Shown one piece after another: positions 22,485 through 34,279 of a stretch of DNA of 64,000 nucleotides. Position numbers and translations under genes: made by a program. Within the stretch, counting starts at the first letter, position 1. Each line of letters begins with the position of its first letter. The stretch is from Delphinapterus leucas. Taxonomy: Eukaryota; Chordata; Mammalia; Artiodactyla; Monodontidae. Under the pieces are notes generated by a model, which saw nothing but the letters and a program-made list of their open reading frames with translations, searched no databases and had not been told where the DNA came from. The stretch is from contig NW_022098076.1 of assembly GCF_002288925.2 (NCBI RefSeq), positions 65,148,334 through 65,212,333 on the forward strand, read 5' to 3'.

Positions 22485-23348
22485 ATGAAGGAGCAAGGTA
22501 AAAACCCACCAGACCAAACAAATGAAGGGGAAATAGGCAGTCTACCTGAAAAAGAGTTGAGAGTAATGATAGTAAACATGATCCAATATCTTGGAAATAG
22601 AACGGAAAAAAATTACAAGAAACATTTCACAAGGACCTAGAAGAACTAAAGAGCAAACAAACAATGATGAACAACACAATAAATGAAATTAAAAATTCTC
22701 TAGAAGGAATCAATAGCAGAATAACTGAGGCAGAAGAACAGGTAAGTGACCTGGAAGATAAAATAGTGGAAATAACTACTGCAGAGCAGAATAAAGAAAA
22801 AAGAATGAAAAGAATTGAGGATACTCTGAGAGACCTCTGGGACAATGTTAGACACACCAACATTCAAATTATAGGGGTCCCAGAAGAAGAGAAACAGAAA
22901 GTGACTGAGAAAATATTTGAAGAGATTATACTTGAAAACTTCCCTAATATGGGAAAGGAAAGAGTCAATCAAGTACAGGAAGCACAGAGAGTCCCATACA
23001 GGATAAATCCAAGGAGAAACATGCCAAGACATATATTACTCAAACTATCAAAAATTAAATACAAAGAAAAAATTTAAAAGCATCAAGTGAAAAGCAACAA
23101 ATAACATACAAGGGAATTCCCATAAGGTTAACAGCTGGTTTCTCAGCAGAAACTTTGCAAGCCAGAAGCATGTGGCAGAACATATTTAAAGTGATGAAAT
23201 GGAAAAACCTACAACCAAGATTACTCTACCCAGCAAGGATCTCATGTAGATTTGACAGAGAAATAAAACCTTTATGGACAAGCAAAAGCTAAGAGAATTC
23301 AGCACCACCAAACCAGCTTTACAGCAAATGCTAAAGGAAGTTCTCTAG
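22485..23348 (+). pseudogene. L1 A ORF1 remnant (RNA-binding coiled-coil protein)
   Basis: The start context matches elements B and C (Met-Lys-Glu-Gln-Gly at 22485). The longest surviving frame is 22664-23077, carrying the coiled-coil heptads and the start of the RRM/C-terminal region (motif IIGVPEEE). Later residues reappear in another frame (ITYKGIPIRL, QPRLLYPARIS) up to a TAG at 23346-23348. L1 ORF1p normally forms trimers that coat L1 RNA. At least two frameshifts make this copy non-functional. Confidence 0.88.
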
Positions 23349-23406
23349 GCAGGAAACACAAGAGAAGGAAAAGCCCTACAATAACAAACCCAAAACAATT
23401 AAGAAA

Positions 23407-26400
23407 ATGGTAATAGGAACATACATATTGATAATTAACCTTAAATGTAAATGGATTAAATGCTCCAACCAAAAGGCATAGACTGGCTGAATGGATACAA
23501 AAACATGACCTGTACATATGTTGTCTACAAGAGACCCACTTCAGACCTAAGGACACATATAGACTGAAAGGGAGGGGATGGAAAAAGATATTCCATGCAA
23601 ATGGAAACCAAAAGAAAGCTGGAGTAGCAGTTCTTCTATCAGACAAAATACACTTTAAAATAAAGACTATTACAAGAGACAAAGAAGGGCACTACATAAT
23701 GATCGAGGGATCAATCCAAGAAGAAGATACAACAATTGTAAATATTTATGCACCCAACATAGGAGCACCTTGATACATAAGGCAAATGCTAACAGCCATA
23801 AAAGGGGAAATGGACAGTAACACAATCATAGTAGGGGACTTGAACATCCCACTTTCACCAATGGGCACATCATCCAAAATGAAAATAAATAAGGAAACAC
23901 AGCTTTAAGTGACACATTAAACAAGATGGACTTAATTGATATTTATAGAACATTCCATCCAAAAACAACAGAATACACTTTCTTCTCAAGTGCTCATGGA
24001 ACATTCTGCAGGATAGATCATATCTTGGGTCACAAAAAAAGCCTTAGTAAATTTAAGAAAATTGAAATTGTGTCAGGTATCTTTTCTGACCACAACACTA
24101 TGAGAGTATATATCAATACAGGAAAAAAAACTGTAAAAAATACAAATACATGGAGGTTAAACAATACTAAATAACCAAGAGATCACTGAAGAAATCAAAG
24201 ACGAAATAAACAAAAAATACCTAGAAACAAATGACAGTGAAAACATGAAAACCCAAAGCCTGTGGGATGCAGCAAAAGCAGTTCTAAGAGGGAAGTTTAT
24301 AGCAATACAATCCTACCTTAAGAAACAAAAATCATCTGAAATAAACAACCTAACCTTACCCCTAAAACAGTTAGAGAAAGAAGAACAAAAAACCCCAAAG
24401 TTAGCTGAAGGAAAGAAATCATAAAGTTCAGATCAGAAATGAATGAAAAAGAAATGAAGGAAACGATAGCAAATATCAATAATATTAAAAGTTGGTTCTT
24501 TGAGAAGATAAACAAAATTTATAAACCATAAGCCAGACTCATCAAGAAAAAAGGGAGAAGACTCGAATCAATAGAATTAGGAATGAAAAAGGAGAAGTAA
24601 CAACTGACACTGCAGAAATACAAAGGATCATGAGAGATTACTACAAGCAACTATATGCCAATAAAATGGGCAACCTGGAAGAAATGGACAAATTCTTAGA
24701 AAAGCACAACCTTCCAAGACTGAACCAGGAAAAAATAGAAAATATAAACAGACCAATCACAAGCACTGAAATTGAAACTGTGATTAAAAATCTTCCAACA
24801 AACAAACACTCAGGACAAGATGGCTTCACAGGCGAATTCTATCAAACATTTAGAGAAGAGCTAACACCTATCCTACTCAAACTCTTCCAAAATGTAGCAG
24901 AGGGAGGAACACTCCTAAACTCATTCTACAAGGCCACCATCACCCTGATACCAATACCAGACAAAGATGTCACAAAAGAAAACTACAGGCCAATACCACT
25001 GATGAACATAGATGCAAAAATCCTCAACAGAATACTAGCAAACAGAATCCAAAAGCACATTAAAAGGATCATACACCATGATCATATGGAGTTTATCCCA
25101 GGAATTCAGGGATTCTTCAATATACACAAATCAATCAATGTGATAAACCATATTCACAAATTGAAGGAGAAAAACGATATGATCATCTCAATAGATGCAG
25201 AGAAAGCTTTCGACAAAATTTAAAACCCATTTATGATAAAAATCCTCCAGAAAGTAGGCATAGAGGAAACTTACCTCAACATAATAAAGGCCATATATGA
25301 CAAACCCACAGCCAACATCGTTCTCAATGGTGAAAAACTGAAACCATTTCCACTAAGATCAGGAACAGAACAAGGTTGCCCACTCTCACCACTGTTATTC
25401 AACATAGCAATCAGAGAAGAAAAAGAAAAGGAATCCAAATCGGAAAAGAAGAAGTAAAGGTGTCACTGTTTGCAAATGACATGATACTATACATAGATAG
25501 TATATATGTATATACTAGATAATTGGACCTATACATAGATGATCCCAAAGATGCTACCGGAAAACCACTAGAGCTAATCTTGAATTTGGTAAAGTAGCAG
25601 GATACAAAATTAATGAACAGAAACCTCTCACATTCCTACACACTAATGATGAAATATCTGAAAGAGAAATTAAGGAAACACTCCCATTTACCACTGCAAC
25701 CAAAAGAATAAAATATCTAGTTATAAACCTACCTAGGGAGACAAAAGACCTGTATGCAGAAAACTGTAAGACACTGATGAAAGAAATTAAAGATGATACA
25801 AACAGATGGAGAGGTATACCATGTTCTTGGATTGGAAGAAATGTTGAAAGTGACTATACTACCCAAAGCAATCTACAGATTCAGTGCAATCCCTATCAAA
25901 CTACCCACGGCATTTTTCACAGAACTAGAAAAAAAAATTTCACAATTTGTATGAAACACAAAAGGCCCCGAATAACCAAAGCCATCTTGAGAAAGAAAAA
26001 TGGAGCTGGAGGAATCAGGCTCCCTGACTTCAGACTATACTACAAAGCTACAGTAATCAAGACAGTATGGTACTGGGACAGAAACAGAAATATAGATCAA
26101 TGAAACAGGATAGAAAGCCCAGAGATAAACCCACACACGTATGGTCACCTTATCTTTGAGAAAGGAGGCAAGAATATACAATGGAGAAAAGACAGCCTCT
26201 TCAATAAGTGGTGCTGGGAAAACTGGACAGCCACATGTAAAAGAATGAAATTAGAACACTCCCTGACACCATACACAAAAATAAACTCAAAATGGATTAA
26301 AGACCTAAATGTAGGGCCAGACACTATCAAACTCTTAGAGGAAAACATAGGCAGAACACTCTATTGACATACATCACAGCAAGATCCTTTTTGACCCACC

Positions 26401-27441
26401 TCCTAGAGAAATGGAAATAAAAACAAAAAATAAACAAATGGGACCTAATGAAACTTAAAGCTTTTGCACAGCAAAGGAAACCATAAACAAGACAAAAAGG
26501 CAACCCTCAGAATGGGAGAAAATATTTGCAAATGAAGCAACTGACAAAGGATTAATCTCCAAAATATGCAAGCAGCTCATGCAGCTCAATATCAAAAAAA
26601 CCAAACAACCCAATCCAAAAATGGGCAGAAGACCTAAATAGACATTTCTCCAAAGAAGGTATACAGACTGCCAACAAACACATGAAAGAATGCTCAACAT
26701 CATTAATCATTAGAGAAATGCAAATCAAATCTACAGTGAGGTATCACCTCACGCCAGTCAGAATGGCCATCATCAAAAAATCTGCAAACAATAAATGCTG
26801 GAGAGGGTGTGGAGAAAAGGGAATCCTCTTGCACTGTTGGTGGGAATGTAAATTGATACAGCCAGTGTGGACAATAGTATGGAGGTTCCTTAAAAAACTA
26901 AAACTAGAACTCACATATGACCCAGCAATCCCACTACTGGGCATATACCCTGAGAAAACCATAATTCAAAAACAGTCATGGGGCTTCCCTGGTGGCGCAG
27001 TGGTTGAGAGTCCGCCTGCCAATGCAGGGGACACGGGTTCGTGCCCCGGTCCGTGAGGATCCCACATGCCACGGAGCGGCTGGGCCCGTGAGCCATGGCT
27101 GCTGAGCCTGTGCGTCCGGAGCCTGTGCTCAACAACTGGAGAGGCCACAACAGTGAGAGGCCCGCGTACCGCCAAAAAAAAAAAAAAAAGTCATGTACAA
27201 CAATATTCATTGCAGCTCTATTTACAATAGCCAGGACGTGTAAGCAACCTAAGTGTCCATCGACAGATGAACGGATAACGAAGATTTGGCACATATATAC
27301 AATGGAATATTAGCCATAAAAAGAAACGAAATTGAGTTATTTGTAGTGAGGTGGATGGACCTAGAGTCTGTCATAGAGAGTGAAGTAAGTCAGAAAGCGA
27401 AAAATAAATACCATATGCTAACGCATATATATGGAATCTAA
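23407..27441 (+). pseudogene. L1 A ORF2 remnant (endonuclease - reverse transcriptase)
   Basis: ORF2 begins near the ATG at 23407, but a frameshift precedes the conserved LNVNGLNAP block. The AP-endonuclease-like domain (about 23430-24130) keeps the VGDLN and SDHN motifs but has several stops. The RT domain is readable at 24630-25223 (fingers/palm, ending [12 protein letters not shown]) and 25233-25457 (motif [12 protein letters not shown]). The catalytic motif at 25469-25480 is FAND, so the first catalytic Asp is lost. Just after it, extra bases (about 25493-25537) with a repeated CTATACATAGAT disturb the frame. The C-terminal Cys-rich block (CWRGCGEK...HCWWEC) is at about 26795-26855. A CHR SINE interrupts the end. 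L1 ORF2p performs target-primed reverse transcription; this copy cannot. Confidence 0.9.
26980..27189 (+). mobile_element. CHR-type SINE inserted in L1 A ORF2
   Basis: GGGCTTCCCTGGTGGCGCAG start, GTACCGCC + A16 tail. Flanked by AGTCATG on both sides (a short duplication). The interrupted L1 text matches element C, which is continuous here at 60245-60265. It is therefore younger than L1 A. Confidence 0.95.
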
Positions 27442-27809
27442 AAAAGAAAAAAATGGTTTTGAGTAACCTAGGGGCAGGACAGGAATAAAGACGCAGATGT
27501 AGAGAATGGACTTGTGGACGTGGGGAGGGGGGAGGGTAAGCTGGGACGAAATGAGAGAGTGGCATGGACATATATACACTACCAAATGTGAAATAGCTAG
27601 CTAGTGGGATGCAGCTGCATAGCACAGGGAGATCAGCTCGGTGCTTTGTGTCCACCTAGAGGGGTGGGTAGGGGAGGGTGGGAGGGAGACGCAAGAGGGA
27701 GGAGATATGGGCATATATGTATACGTATAGCTGATTCACTTTTTTATGCATCAGAAACTAGCACACCATTGTAAAGCGATTATACTCCAATAAAGATGTT
27801 AAAAAACAA

Positions 27810-27823
27810 AAAAACTAGGGACG
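27810..27823. repeat. Target-site duplication of L1 A, right copy
   Basis: AAAAACTAGGGACG, matching 20177-20190. Confidence 0.93.
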
Positions 27824-27849
27824 TGGTAAAACAATTCTGGATAAGTCAG

Positions 27850-28420
27850 TGGCTCTTAAGTTGCCACAGAAACCTAATTCAAACTGGCCTAAGCAAGAAA
27901 GGAAATTTTTTTGTCTCATGTAACTTTAAAGTCCATAGGCATATCTGACTTCAGGCAAAGCTGGATCCTGACCCTCCAGACAGGCTATTATGGGTCTGTC
28001 CTTCTCCATCTCTCACCTTTGTTATTCTCTCTGTAGGGACCATTGTCAAGGGGCTCCCACATATGGTGGCAAGACAGCCATCAGCAGCTCCAATCCAACA
28101 ACTCTATAGAAAGAGTGTCTCACGCCCAGTATATCCAGGAGGTCCTAGAACTGATGTTCAATGCAATCCTCAATGGCTTATTGACTCAGCCTGTGTCGCA
28201 TATCCACTTCTGAGCTCCCATGGCCAGAAAGATACAGTACCTTTACTGGTCAGAACTGCATCACAAGATCACTCCTGGAACCAGAAAGTAGAATCAGACC
28301 TACATAAATTCCATGATTGAGTATAGATGAAGAAATGGTCCCTAAAAGAAAATCAGTGCTTTATTCACAGGGGAAGGGAAAAATGGATGCTGGACACAAT
28401 TAGGAGTTGTCTACTACAAC
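27850..28420. repeat. Ancient interspersed repeat, family not assigned (MER class likely)
   Basis: Blocks such as 'ttcaaactggcctaagcaag', 'tcatgtaactttaaagtcca', 'tggtggcaagacagccatca' and 'aaatggatgctggacac' are ones I associate with a common old mammalian medium-reiteration repeat. I cannot name the family with certainty. The 85-codon open frame at 28063-28320 lies within it and is not a gene. Confidence 0.55.
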
Positions 28421-30470
28421 TTCTAGTTCTCGTAATGATATAAACTTCCTTCATCTTCTTAGATTTTCAAGGAGAGAGAGAGAGAAAAGAACTTTCCCTT
28501 CATGTACTTTCATGTTACAAAGAACAGATCTATTGTCATTCTTAAACTTGCTGGCATTGTCGGCTAGGTAAAAGGAGAGAGAAGATTCCTTTTTGTCTAC
28601 TGGTCCAGTATCTTTGAGCTATCCCAAGAACCCAGCTGGCTTCACTGAGTTATTCATGAGAAATAACTGTCTATTTGTTCAGGTTGGCAAGTGACATTTC
28701 AATTCACCCAAGACCTAGGATTTGCCTTAGAGGGAGGCAGTAGAATTCTTTGAAAGGACAAAAAGTAAATCTCTTTCTTTGGGTAAGAACTCCATCTGTA
28801 TCCTCATGGATTGTTGTTTTGTGACAAGAACGTATGCTTTTCTTAAAAGCTTCAAAAGGTGGAATGAGGTAAAGAATTAGAACCATCAAACGTATGTATC
28901 TGTAACTGTTGTAGTTTGGCTCCTACCAGCAATAACCAACCCCTTCTCAGTTGATGAGACCCTCTTGAGCTCCATAATCACATCCCTCCCAATGTGTCCC
29001 TCCATCAACAGATGAGTGTTTCCCCCTGATTTCCTAAAGCAACTGAACTGAGGAATGGAAGAAGTACCAAGGCAGAGAACTGTCTACAAATTAGGTGGAT
29101 TTTGGAAGGGCCTGAGGTTTGATTGAACTCGTTATTGGTGAAACATCAAATGCTACTTGAAGGGTTGGGACTTGCTCACCTAGATTTCAGGAAGTAGTGA
29201 AAATTTTAGGAAAGAAGAAGACAAAATAAATTCAAGATTTTTTTTTTTTGGTTGGTAGCTTTAGTCCTTTTATATCTCAGTGTGGCTTTCACTGGAACAT
29301 GAGGACATATTAGCCATACAGAAGAAGATCATGTGAGTGCATTTCTAGCTTTTAAACGCAGCGTAAATCATTTTGAAAGGAGGCAACATGTTTACAGGCA
29401 ATCCCCAACATAAAAACAAGCTGTGTTTCAAAAACCCATTAAGAAATTAGTAGTTTGGACCTGGGAATGGTTTTCCCCATAGGAAAAAAAGTTACTGATT
29501 GTAGGGTCCCAGACCATCCTACGAAAAGCCCACTAAAACCCAGTAACCTTTTGCTAGTCACAGAACCCTAACCCAGAAGTGGGAGCAGGGGAGCCATCTG
29601 AGCCAGGGGCTGGAGAAGGAAATTCCCCTCTTCCCACTTTCCTGGACACACTATGGAGATGTTCCCTAGCCTCTTCCTATCTATCAGTCTTTAAGAATGT
29701 CTTCCCAGTTTTCCTGACCTGTTATCACCCCTACCTCCCTATCATGACGCTGCACTTAAGCCCACGCTTTCTCCCAAAGTGTTCAGGAGTCCAAAGTTAC
29801 ACCTCTATACTGTCCTCCATCAAAGTACCTGTTTTCTTAGTGAAGTTCATCTCGGCTGCACTCTGGTCGGGGTGGGGGTCAAATAATCTGACCCATGGAA
29901 GTTCTTCCCACTCCCTGAAAGACTTCTCTTTTTAAAGTAGACATTTGATTAACCCTAATTAGGTACAAATTTAGGCACTGTAGGGGAAGTCTAGGAGAAG
30001 GCAATAGGAGAGGGGTCAATGGAATCCATAACTGGAAACTTTCCCTTGGTGAAACAGAGGGGCAAGGGTCCCACACTGGTAGGACGTTTTCCCCCATGTC
30101 TTGTGGCTGCTACTCCACAGCCCAAAGGTCCTCCAGCACCTCTCTTTTATGTACAGACCCCCAGTTGCCCCACATCTCCCAGCCTGACAGGCTTCCTTGG
30201 GAAATGACCTGATTCTAGGGGTGGCACTGATTTCACCAGCATCCTGGCCCTCATTTCCCTCAAAGGAAGACTTTTGTTTCTAAGTCTGCCCCCTGTGGCC
30301 CACGGCCAGCTGCCATGACTAACACAGACCATGAGTCCTCAGTCAGCGCTGTCTGAAATCTACCCTGAAGATGCTACTCTAAACTAGTGTCTTCCCATCC
30401 AGTCTTCTTAAACCCACAGATAGAGGTCCTGAATTGTAGACCCAGTCATATAGCAGGTATGGGAAGCATT
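28421..30470. other. Unassigned intron
   Basis: Unique-looking DNA. A minor (GA)n run lies near 28473. An open frame at 29579-29935 (118 codons) has no recognisable domain and no splice-site support. Nothing else is supported. Confidence 0.5.
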
Positions 30471-30473
30471 TTT

Positions 30474-30665
30474 AGAGCATGGAAGCTAGAATGCCTAAGT
30501 TCACATCCAGGCTACACTACTTGCTAACTGGGTAAATTTGGGCCATTTATTTAACCTCTCAGTCTCCTTTAAAAGTGGGATAATAGTACTGTGTATTGTG
30601 ACAATTAAATGATTATTACATGTAAAGCACTTAGAATCCTATCTGGCATGCAGTAAGGTGTTCAA
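30474..30665 (+). repeat. MIR SINE, forward
   Basis: 'gctacactacttgctaactg' (MIR core), 'cctctcagtctcctttaaaa', 'gtgacaattaaatg', 'catgtaaagcacttagaa' and 'tggcatgcagtaag' are in MIR order. Confidence 0.85.
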
Positions 30666-31126
30666 GAAAGATGAGGAGTTTTTAAGTGGTGCACATACTG
30701 AGGTGTTTAGAAATCATATGTTCCATTAGCCAGACAACTATTCTTAGTCATTGTTGGAGCTTAACCTCTTCGATTATTCCAGAGTCCTGGGACATGGCAC
30801 AGCACACAAAGCATTTGGGAGGCCTTCTGGCCATACTCACTCTGGTTACCACTGAGGTACCCACAGTCCCGTCAGGTGGTAACTGTCAGGGTTGGTTGTA
30901 AGGACACTTTTGGCAAAGTCCATGGGTCAAGAGGTCAATATCTATTTCCCTCTCTCCCCGCCCCTCACACTTTTCCTTTAAGAGTGTACTCCTTTCATCC
31001 CTGACCCCAGGGGCACACCTAATCTCTTTAGTGAGCTTGTGCTAAAATCAAAGACCAAAGACCAGAAGAAAGTTAGAAGCTTCTGTTTTCAACTCTGCAG
31101 AAATCCTGAAGCAAAGAAATACCTGG

Positions 31127-31410
31127 AGACAGAGAAAAAAAACGTATGGTTACCAAAGGAGAAAGGTGAGGGGGGGATAAATTTGGAATTTGAGATTAAC
31201 AGGTACATACTACTATATATAAAATAGGTAAACAACAAGGACCTACTATGTAGCACAGGGAACTACAGTCAGTATCTTGTAGTAACCTATAACGGAAAAG
31301 AATCTGAAAAAGAGTACATATATATATATATGTATAATTGAATCACTTTGCTGAAACATTATAAATCAACTATACTTAAATTAAAAAATTAAAATTAAAA
31401 AAAAAGAAAG
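31127..31410 (+). mobile_element. 5'-truncated L1 3' end with target-site duplication
   Basis: L1 3' UTR type sequence ('caaggacctactatgtagca', 'cacagggaactacagtcagt', 'aatcactttgctgaaaca') with an A-rich tail. The duplication AGAAATACCTGG is at 31115-31126 and 31411-31422. About 284 bp, so heavily 5' truncated. It is a different subfamily from elements A-D. It contains a short (TA)n run near 31318-31331. Confidence 0.85.
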
Positions 31411-31539
31411 AGAAATACCTGGGTCTAGTTAAAGACTTAAAATAGGAAAGAGAGGGGAATACAAACAGAATATATGCAAATTGTTTACTCAATAAATTTT
31501 ACTACCGTCAGCTCAGTCACCACAATGGCATCATTTACT

Positions 31540-31710
31540 CAGTGCAGATTCTATCAGCGAATACCTTATATAAATTGTTCCAGACAACTCCCTGTGGTAG
31601 GTGTCTTTAATTCTGTTTCACAGGTGAGGAAACTAGTGTTCTGAGAATTTGCACCATAGTCACATGATCAGTAGCAAAGCTGATATTCCAATCTGTGCCA
31701 ACTCCCTGTG
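31540..31710 (-). repeat. MIR SINE fragment, reverse
   Basis: 'ctgtggtaggtgtctttaat', 'tgtttcacaggtgaggaaac', 'gaatttgcaccatagtcaca' and 'tagcaaagctgatattc' match reversed MIR. Confidence 0.7.
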
Positions 31711-33331
31711 GAACAGAAAGAAGGAAGGGAGACTGCTGTGGTAGCTGCTGAGATGCTTTTTCTACATGAAATGTTTGAAAGAAAGAGAATGTCTCCTGAA
31801 CTACTCTTTAATTATCACTCGTAATTTGTTTTTAACCCAATAGAATTGAACTAAAACCAACTTTTGGTATTGTTTCATCGCTTCTTTGTAAAAGTCAAAA
31901 TCATTCTTTTTATGCTATAATCAAATAAGTTAGCCTATCTCTGGCTCCAGCCCAAACCTAAATACCAAAAAGCAGAAAAAGAAAGTTCAGAACCACATTA
32001 TTTTTCCATAATATGTCAAAAAACCCTATGCTCTACTTACATTAGAGTGAAAAAAGAACTCTTTCTGCTTCTAATGAGCAATTAATTCCAGCTCAGGATG
32101 TTGGGTGTAGAATAGGTTAAGTTCCCCCAAACCACAACCGTTTGTGTTGGATCATGGTTAAAACCCAGAATTCCAACTTCTACAATAATCACATTCTTTT
32201 CTTCTACTGCAATGGGAGAAATGACCATTTTATGTAACATAGGAAAAACCATAGCAGAAACGCCTATGAATTCCAGATTTCCTAAACTGTTCTCAAAGCT
32301 GTTTAAAATCAGTTGGATACATTTTATTTTAGCAGAGCTCAAAAATTCTGAAATAAACTTTGGGAACTGAATATTTTAAATAAAGATTTTTGGAGGAGAA
32401 GATATGAAAATTCACTTAATTAGCATTTATAACACATGTATCACTTAACCTTGATGACAGTGAAACTCCATGTGACATGTATTTGTGTTCAGATCCTGAA
32501 GCCCAGAACTGCCCCTTGCACAGCTTCCTAACTGTAATTAACCAATCAGGTTGCTGTGGTGGCCATCTTGTTCTTTCAGCTTAAGGAAATGTTTGACTCA
32601 GAGTCATTCTGAAATTTAACATCATTTGGTTCTTATTAAGTAGTAACTAGTCTGGTGTTACGATGGGGGAAAAAAAAAGTCAGAGAAAGCTCTCCTCTGA
32701 AGTAGACAGGAAGAACACTTAAATCAAAGAGAATCCTAAAATGATAATAATCACAACAGCCGTACTGGAACTGCCATTCTCCGCAGGAAGAATGACCGCT
32801 TTTGAATACATTGTAATGACACAGTCTAGAGTCTGTGACTTTACGATCCTCCTATGACTCTCATTAATTTCTCTGTCTCATTCCGAGCCTTGGAATCGCA
32901 GTGCTAATTCTCAGAGTGTTTATGAGAAAGTGCAGCAGTGGACACCACTGACTTCAGCTAGGCTGACAGGAAAACTTTCCATTTGTTCAAGTAAATGATC
33001 TAAGAAGAGAGGGTGTAGTGTTATTAGTATAAGCTATTGAGAGATAGTTTCTTTTCTGTTTTCGGTATAAGACTTTTGTAAAGCAACAGAGTTCTTGGGT
33101 TTTATCTCCGTGAAGCTTTCTTCAGATGATTTAGCTCATTTCATGTCACCTCTCACTCAGCTTACTCCCTAGACAGCAAAGCCAGAGCAGCACATGAAGA
33201 ACAGATTTTCCACAATCATTCATCCCTTTGTTGATTTATTTATTCAGTGAATATTTATGAGTTTATATGCGAGTATACGTCAAGCCCAACCCTTGCATCA
33301 ACACTTACCAACAAAGAAGGAACACCTGAGT
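31711..33331. other. Intron holding the source copy of a local duplication
   Basis: Unique-looking except for the duplicated segment at 32336-32515. A diverged L2-like scrap occurs near 33232-33270 ('tcagtgaatatttatgag'). No gene. Confidence 0.5.
32336..32515 (+). repeat. Local intronic duplication, copy 1
   Basis: 180 bp from AGCTCAAAAATTCTGAAATA to CCCAGAACTGCCCC. It recurs at 33510-33690 in the same orientation with roughly 7-8% differences by eye. It does not resemble a known repeat. Confidence 0.93.
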
Positions 33332-33339
33332 GGTGTGTA

Positions 33340-33371
<32 letters not shown>

Positions 33372-33387
33372 TGTGTGTGTGTGTGTG
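33332..33387. repeat. (TG)n microsatellite
   Basis: About 56 bp of TG/GT with two TA interruptions. Likely polymorphic. Confidence 0.97.
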
Positions 33388-33509
33388 CCTGCATGCGCGT
33401 GTGGGTGGATATTAATGTTTTGAAGTTACTCCTTTAGAGAAAGAGTAGGAAATGTGTGAGAAAGAGGTTCCTTGTCATGAACTGATGTCTTTCACCTAAT
33501 GAACCTTCT

Positions 33510-33690
33510 AGCTCAAAAATTCTGAAATAAACTTTAGGAACTGAATTTTTTAAATGAAGATGTTTAGAGGAGAAGATATGAAAATTCACTTAATTGGCAT
33601 TTATAACACATGTATCACTTAACCTTGATGACAATGAAAACTCCATGTGAGCCATATTTGTGTTCAGATCCTGAAGCCCAGAACTGCCCC
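33510..33690 (+). repeat. Local intronic duplication, copy 2
   Basis: 181 bp counterpart of 32336-32515, 1.17 kb downstream. Similarity stops abruptly at both ends (CCTTCT|AGCTC and GCCCC|GTGTGG). No poly-A and no flanking direct repeat was seen. Confidence 0.93.
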
Positions 33691-34048
33691 GTGTGGAGAT
33701 ACCTCCATTTTTTAGCTTTGTTTTCTCATCATCGCTAATTGTCAGAGTCCCAAATTGTTTCTGAATAGCAACTCTATTTTAATTGTAATTTTTATATATA
33801 TCAGCTACTTTTCCTTTCCTCATCTATTTAGCATGGACCAGGGTTCCTGTTTTCCATACAATTCCCGTTACAGTAATTTCCAAGGTTTAAATTGTAAAGC
33901 AGCACTTCAGCAACAATGTACTCTATGAGTATATGGTTATAAAGGAATCAGAAACTCACGTTCCAGAGGAAGAAATCATGGTCCCACCATTAATGGGAAT
34001 GATGGTGGGAAGAAATCTTTTAACATAGTACTTATATTGGTAATCGGG
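33691..34048. other. Unassigned intron
   Basis: AT-rich; nothing recognised. Confidence 0.5.
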
Positions 34049-34064
34049 AAAAAATGCTATGAGA

Positions 34065-34269
34065 GGGGCTTCCCTGGTGGCGCAGTGGTTGAGAGTCCGC
34101 CTGCCGATGCAGGGGACACGGGTTCGTGCCCCGGTCCGAGAAGATCCCACATGCCGCGGAGCGGCTGGGCCCGTGAGCCATGGCCGCTGAGCCTGCGCGT
34201 CCGGAGCCTGTGCTCCGCAACGGGAGAGGCCACAACAGCGAGAGGCCCACGTACCGCAAAAAAAAAAAA
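34065..34269 (+). mobile_element. CHR-type SINE with 16 bp target-site duplication
   Basis: The best-preserved CHR copy here. The pol III A box TGGCGCAGTGG is at 34078-34088 and the B box GGTTCGTGCCC at 34121-34131. The tail is GTACCGC + A12. The duplication AAAAAATGCTATGAGA is perfect at 34049-34064 and 34264-34279; its leading A's merge with the tail. The low divergence suggests a young insertion. Confidence 0.97.
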
Positions 34270-34279
34270 TGCTATGAGA

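Larger units (their letters stand above)
20191..27809 (+). mobile_element. Full-length, degenerate L1 retrotransposon (element A)
   Basis: A full-length cetartiodactyl-type L1 bounded by 14 bp target-site duplications. Order: GC-rich 5' UTR (20191-22484), ORF1 remnant (22485-23348), ORF2 remnant (23407-27441), 3' UTR with a G-rich stretch, an AATAAA signal (CCAATAAAGATG) and an A-rich tail. ORF1 and ORF2 are broken by frameshifts and stops, and the RT motif is FAND instead of FADD, so it is dead. A CHR SINE is inserted at 26980-27188. The assembled length is inflated by a 100-N gap and a repeated contig end in the 5' UTR. It is inverted relative to element B. Confidence 0.95.

Noticed and set aside
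29579..29935. 118-codon + strand open frame
   Set aside because: Composition is not protein-like, there is no similarity I recognise, and no splice support.
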